DNA from: Smallanthus sonchifolius
Taxonomy: Eukaryota; Streptophyta; Magnoliopsida; Asterales; Asteraceae
Direction of reading: 5' to 3'
NCBI GenBank assembly: GCA_023525975.1
Contig: CM042039.1
Location: 10,198,501-10,262,500, forward strand
DNA length: 64,000 nucleotides
The position numbers were made by a program, and so were the translations under genes. Shown here one piece after another: positions 60,557 to 64,000 of this stretch (positions within the stretch are counted from its first letter, which is position 1; every line of letters starts with the position of its first letter). The notes beneath the pieces are model-generated. The model did not search any database. It was given only the letters and a program-made list of their open reading frames with translations, and was not told the DNA's origin.

Positions 60557-60790
60557 GGGGTTTAAGATATCAAAACCCTATATAAGAACTAAACGAACCG
60601 GATCTCCGGTTTAAGGGGTTTAGGCTATTAAAACCCAATGTAAGAACCAAACGAACCGGATCTCCGGTTTAAGGGGTTTAGGATATTAAAACCCAATGTA
60701 AGAACCAAACGAACCGGATCTCCGGTTTAAGGGGTTTAAGATATTAAAACCCAATATAAGAAACAAACGAACCGGATCTCTGGTTTATGG
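60557..60790 (+). repeat. 58-bp tandem repeat, four copies
   Basis: The unit contains AAACGAACCGGATCTCCGGT and GGGGTTTAGGATATTAAAAC. GATCTCCGG (GATCTCTGG in the last copy) recurs at 60601, 60659, 60717 and 60775, exactly 58 bp apart. Confidence 0.95.
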
Positions 60791-60829
60791 ACTTGAAGGG
60801 GATTAAGCAATCAAATGAACGATGGCAAA

Positions 60830-61190
60830 CCTGCCGCGGCTGAGAGCCACCGGCCGCGGCTCACCAAGACCTGTGACCATCATCATGGCCACCTGCCGCG
60901 GCTGAGAAGCTTATGAATAGACGATCAGACCTGAGACCCACCAATGGAGCCACCTGCCGCGGCTGAGAGCCTGCCGCGGCTGAGAGTGTGCCGAACCATC
61001 AAAGCATACCCGTACATCGCTGAAGGTGTGCCGCGGCTGAAGGCATGCCACGGCTGAGAACCTGGCGCTACGGTTAAGAATCCTCCTCAGGAAAATCGAG
61101 TTTCTAAAGATGACGGCTATAAGTAAAAAACAAGGACGGAGCCAAAACCCAACCCCAGCCGCGGCTGAGGCTGTGCCGCGGCTCAAAGGG
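60830..61190 (+). repeat. CCGCGGCTGAG motif array
   Basis: About nine copies of (G/T)GCCGCGGCTGAG or close variants at about 60833, 60852, 60894, 60956, 60968, 61029, 61047, 61158 and 61174, unevenly spaced. It is much richer in CG than anything around it. Confidence 0.85.
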
Positions 61191-61960
61191 ATCCTGACCG
61201 AAAGATGGACTCGTTTGACAACGGACGACAGCTCCCACTCAACACTTAGAAAATATCAAAGAAGTTGCGAGGGAAATAATCTCATACCAGAAAATAATAC
61301 TAAATAACTAAGATAAAGTCCCATTGGGCATAAGAGTCAACTATAAAGACAACACCAATGGGGAAACCTGAACCCATGATAGAAAGAGGTCAGGTAAGAA
61401 CCAGTAACACAAAAAGGGAAGTCAGCTAACAAGACAAGATATGTCAGGAACAGAACCTGTGTACAAGGAACACGGGTCAACTATATAGACAAAGGTAATT
61501 AAACACACCCTGAACTCTCTAAGCACGAAAGAGGAAATAACAGTCATATTAGCAGAAGCAGGGAAAGATGTTTGACTGCAGACAACCTATAATAGACATT
61601 CAGTCCAAACATCTTGACCATGGATACCTTATAAATAGTCTGGCCGATTTCAAAGGATGACTCAGGTTTTAACACACAGATTCACAATATCATAATTTAC
61701 TCATCTCTTATTTCTCACCTTTTACCTCCTACTATACACATACTTATTCTCACACCGGAGGGTGGTCACGAGGAGAAAACCCCTTCTGCTCGTGGCGAGG
61801 CTCACGGTGTTTCCTGTTTTGCAGATCATCCTCTCAAGACCAGGAGATCCCGTTCGTTCATCCAAACCCAAGCCCAGAAGTCCTAGTTTAACTTGCTCAT
61901 CCCGCACTGCTTCAAGACTCCCGCCTCTAGGTGGTAAGTTTTGTAGCAACACTCAACTTC

Positions 61961-63128
61961 CGGTTTTTATGAAAATTATCAAATCATTTCCTATGACATA
62001 AAAAAATCGGTATATCCTAAATATATAAAGAAAGATAATTATAATAAAGGTATATGGTGGTGTGAGTTTTAAAATGTGAAAGAAACTGTTAAACCTGATT
62101 TTTTTAAAATTATAAAACGCAAACCGATTAACCGTATAAATCTCGAATCGGTCGAACGAACAGATACTTCAATTTAAATTAGTTTGAGTTTATACTTAGA
62201 AGATACTCGCCTGCAAAAAAAAAATCCATTCAAACATGAGACTTTATGTAATTTGAGACTATACTTTTATAACAATTCAAACTTGAAATTTTATCTACAA
62301 TTTATGTACTCAAGTGTGGGTGATTGAACACTAAATTCCCACGGTGTTAAAGAGCGGTTTTCAGTAATATCCACATTATCAACGTCCATTTGTTCACCGC
62401 AATATTCAATTGCTATACATTCAAAAATATTTAATCAGAATCATATATAAGTTAGAAACATAAGATCCAAAATGATTGACATATAAACATACAAGTTAAT
62501 CATAGTAATAAATTCATGTTGGCATTAGAACCATAATCAAACATATTCAATAATTACTTTGTTCCATTTACTAATTAATTCCTTTATAACATGTCATAAA
62601 TTTCCATACTTGATTTATTGTGTTTTAGATGAGGTAATATGCATACAGGGGAGGGTTCAATTTAAAACACTAAATATTGTGAGAACATGAAGAATAAAAT
62701 TAAGCATTCATTTTTTCAATCTAAAAAAAATTAAAATATAAGAAAATGGTTGAAATGTAATCTTTATTAATCTCTCTTGAAATTTAAAAAAAAATATAAG
62801 CAAATTTCATTTAATCATAGTACCTATACATGTGCAGGTCTTGTGTAGGTTATTTCACCTACACATAATATGTTGTATATAAACACATCATCTTAATGGG
62901 TTGGATAACAAGTGCCAAAAATCATCAAAACATTTTATCAACAAAATTCCATATTCAAACTTAATCACAGTAGCAAAAAATCAACAAAATTTTGTCACTA
63001 AACTCATATTAATTAGACAATTAAGAAGGGCAACGCAAACAAAAGAAAAAAAAGTTTACTTGTATATTGAATAGAAACTAACCAATTGATGCCTTCAATT
63101 AATCGGGAACATAAAGAAAAACGTGATT
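61961..63128. other. Intergenic, AT-rich
   Basis: No gene, RNA gene or recognised repeat was found. Confidence 0.4.
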
Positions 63129-63315
63129 TTTGTTGTACGGACTGGATTAGTTTTAGTAGAAATCTGATGTAAATTTCTTCTTTTGTTCCCTTTTGTTGCT
63201 GTCGAATGGCTGCTGGGTTCTGCCCTGGATGTTGTTTGTATAGCTGGTTCAGGTTGTTGTAGGCTTTTTTTTATTGGGCTTTGCCCTATGTTTTATAAAA
63301 TTTAACTTTTGTAAA
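63129..63315 (+). mobile_element. 5'-truncated LINE tail with 12-bp TSD
   Basis: It ends GGGCTTTGCCCTATGTTTTA and TTTAACTTTTGTA before A-rich sequence, the form of a plant L1 3' end. AAAAACGTGATT is duplicated at 63117-63128 and 63316-63327. Only the 3' tail was inserted. Confidence 0.65.
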
Positions 63316-63329
63316 AAAAACGTGATTCT

Positions 63330-63500
63330 TTGGAACTTGCAATCTATTCACATGCCCTTGCAAAGGAACATAAACAAAAATGTTAAAATTGGAATTCACT
63401 TGCAATCTATTCACAAATAACTGATGCACTCGCAAAGAAACGGAAATAAAAACGTAAAATTTAACAACCAGATGATGCTCTCGCAGTGGAACTTGCAATC
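63330..63500. repeat. Degenerate direct repeat, about 70-bp unit
   Basis: ACTTGCAATCTATTCACA occurs at about 63338 and 63398, each followed by a CGCAAAG or TGCAAAG stretch and AAACAAAAA or AAATAAAAA; a third partial unit begins ACTTGCAATC at about 63491. Confidence 0.5.
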
Positions 63501-63577
63501 AAGAATAGTAGAATGATGTTGGATAGGTTGGAGAATTTCCGTCAAGAAGAGATTATACGATCTAATATAAATCTATA

Positions 63578-64000
63578 TCTATACTATATAATAAATAAAT
63601 GTTTTACAATTCCACATGTCACCACCATATTCATTCTTATAATTTTTTTCCCGCATCTATTTCTTAATAAATACACTTCCATATTTTTAATAATAATAAT
63701 ATATTTTTAAACAAATTATTAATTATATTAATAAAACACATTTATTTTAAATTATCTCATATTATAAGAAACTTTGAAATGTAATTACGTAGCTTACGTT
63801 TTCAACCAAATAGTAAATGAAAGTCACATTATATTGAATAATATTTAATATATTTTTGAAACTCAATTACATATTAATTTTTATATTTTTTTATTTTGTT
63901 TTCTATTATTAATATATGTAATACATTTTTCCAGCTATAAGGATTTAAAAATTTTATGCATTGATATTTTTTCACCCTGTGTAGCACACAGGTTCTAAAC
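63578..64000 (+). mobile_element. Non-autonomous Helitron H, cut by the window edge
   Basis: It starts TCTATACTATATAATAAATA and reaches the terminal hairpin CCTGTGTAGCACACAGG at the last 30 bases, followed by TTCTAAAC; the expected CTAG would lie just outside. Same subfamily as A, C and G. Confidence 0.75.

Larger units (their letters stand above)
60543..61960 (+). mobile_element. Probable gypsy LTR (Tat/Retand-like) remnant
   Basis: The right part holds CACCGGAGGGTGGTCACGAG, CTCGTGGCGAGGCTCACGGT and GTTTCCTGTTTTGCAGATCA, a sequence order I associate with the 3' end of Tat/Retand-type gypsy LTRs. A TATA-like CTTATAAATAG is at 61629-61639. The left part carries the 58-bp tandem repeat and a CG-rich array. 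Neither a matching second LTR nor a target duplication was found, so a solo LTR with uncertain ends is the best reading. Confidence 0.4.

Noticed and set aside
61722..62001. Overlapping frames of 76 and 79 codons on opposite strands
   Set aside because: They lie in the conserved end of the LTR-like region; the conservation is of LTR sequence, not protein.

Overview
This is a 64-kb piece of a plant nuclear chromosome. Plant-type GT-AG multi-exon genes, a tRNA-iMet-primed copia element, SINEs, Helitrons, MITEs and a nuclear copy of plant mitochondrial atp6 show a eudicot. The style of the repeats (RRM-type LINE ORF1, TA-flanked foldback elements) suggests an aster-family (Asteraceae) genome, but that is a resemblance from memory and was not computed. 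The base composition is strongly AT-rich and most of the window is transposable-element sequence.

Three host genes can be assembled. (1) 2698-23869 (+): an ENHANCED DISEASE RESISTANCE 2-like protein (PH, START, EDR2_C/DUF1336; 725 codons in 22 exons). Its reading frame is unbroken although intron 13 carries a 5.05-kb copia element and intron 18 a 2.15-kb gag-only LTR element in antisense. (2) 54022-57295 (+): a two-exon LRR receptor-like kinase of the MOL1 type, 925 codons, with a pseudokinase-like cytoplasmic domain. (3) 57944-59346 (-): RPL39, a 51-residue ribosomal protein split over three exons (the first holds only the ATG), with telo-box and site II promoter motifs.

Between the genes: 23.9-26.7 kb is intergenic with small repeats. 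26.75-29.83 kb is a cluster of non-autonomous Helitrons, one a three-level nest, around an atp6 NUMT. 30.1-38.64 kb is a decayed LINE ORF1 split by an LTR-like insert and by a 6.7-kb Athila-like gypsy element with TSD CATGG, full of CGCGGTACGCG hairpins. 38.70-50.00 kb is a chain of foldback elements that abut (TA)n microsatellites, one carrying a 1.2-kb ACACAATGA minisatellite, others G- or C-rich telomere-like cores. 50.2-52.4 kb holds a PIF/Harbinger MITE and a broken PIF ORF1. 52.57-53.71 kb is a MULE that may carry captured host sequence. 60.5-64.0 kb holds a 58-bp tandem repeat, a probable gypsy LTR with a CCGCGGCTGAG array, a 5'-truncated LINE tail and a Helitron cut by the window edge.

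The most unusual structure is the 11-kb chain of (TA)n-abutting foldback elements. Several unrelated members carry their own arrays of palindromes of the form TTAC-N6-GTAA. It looks like a family of elements that target microsatellites and build on one another. The three host genes have no visible functional link.
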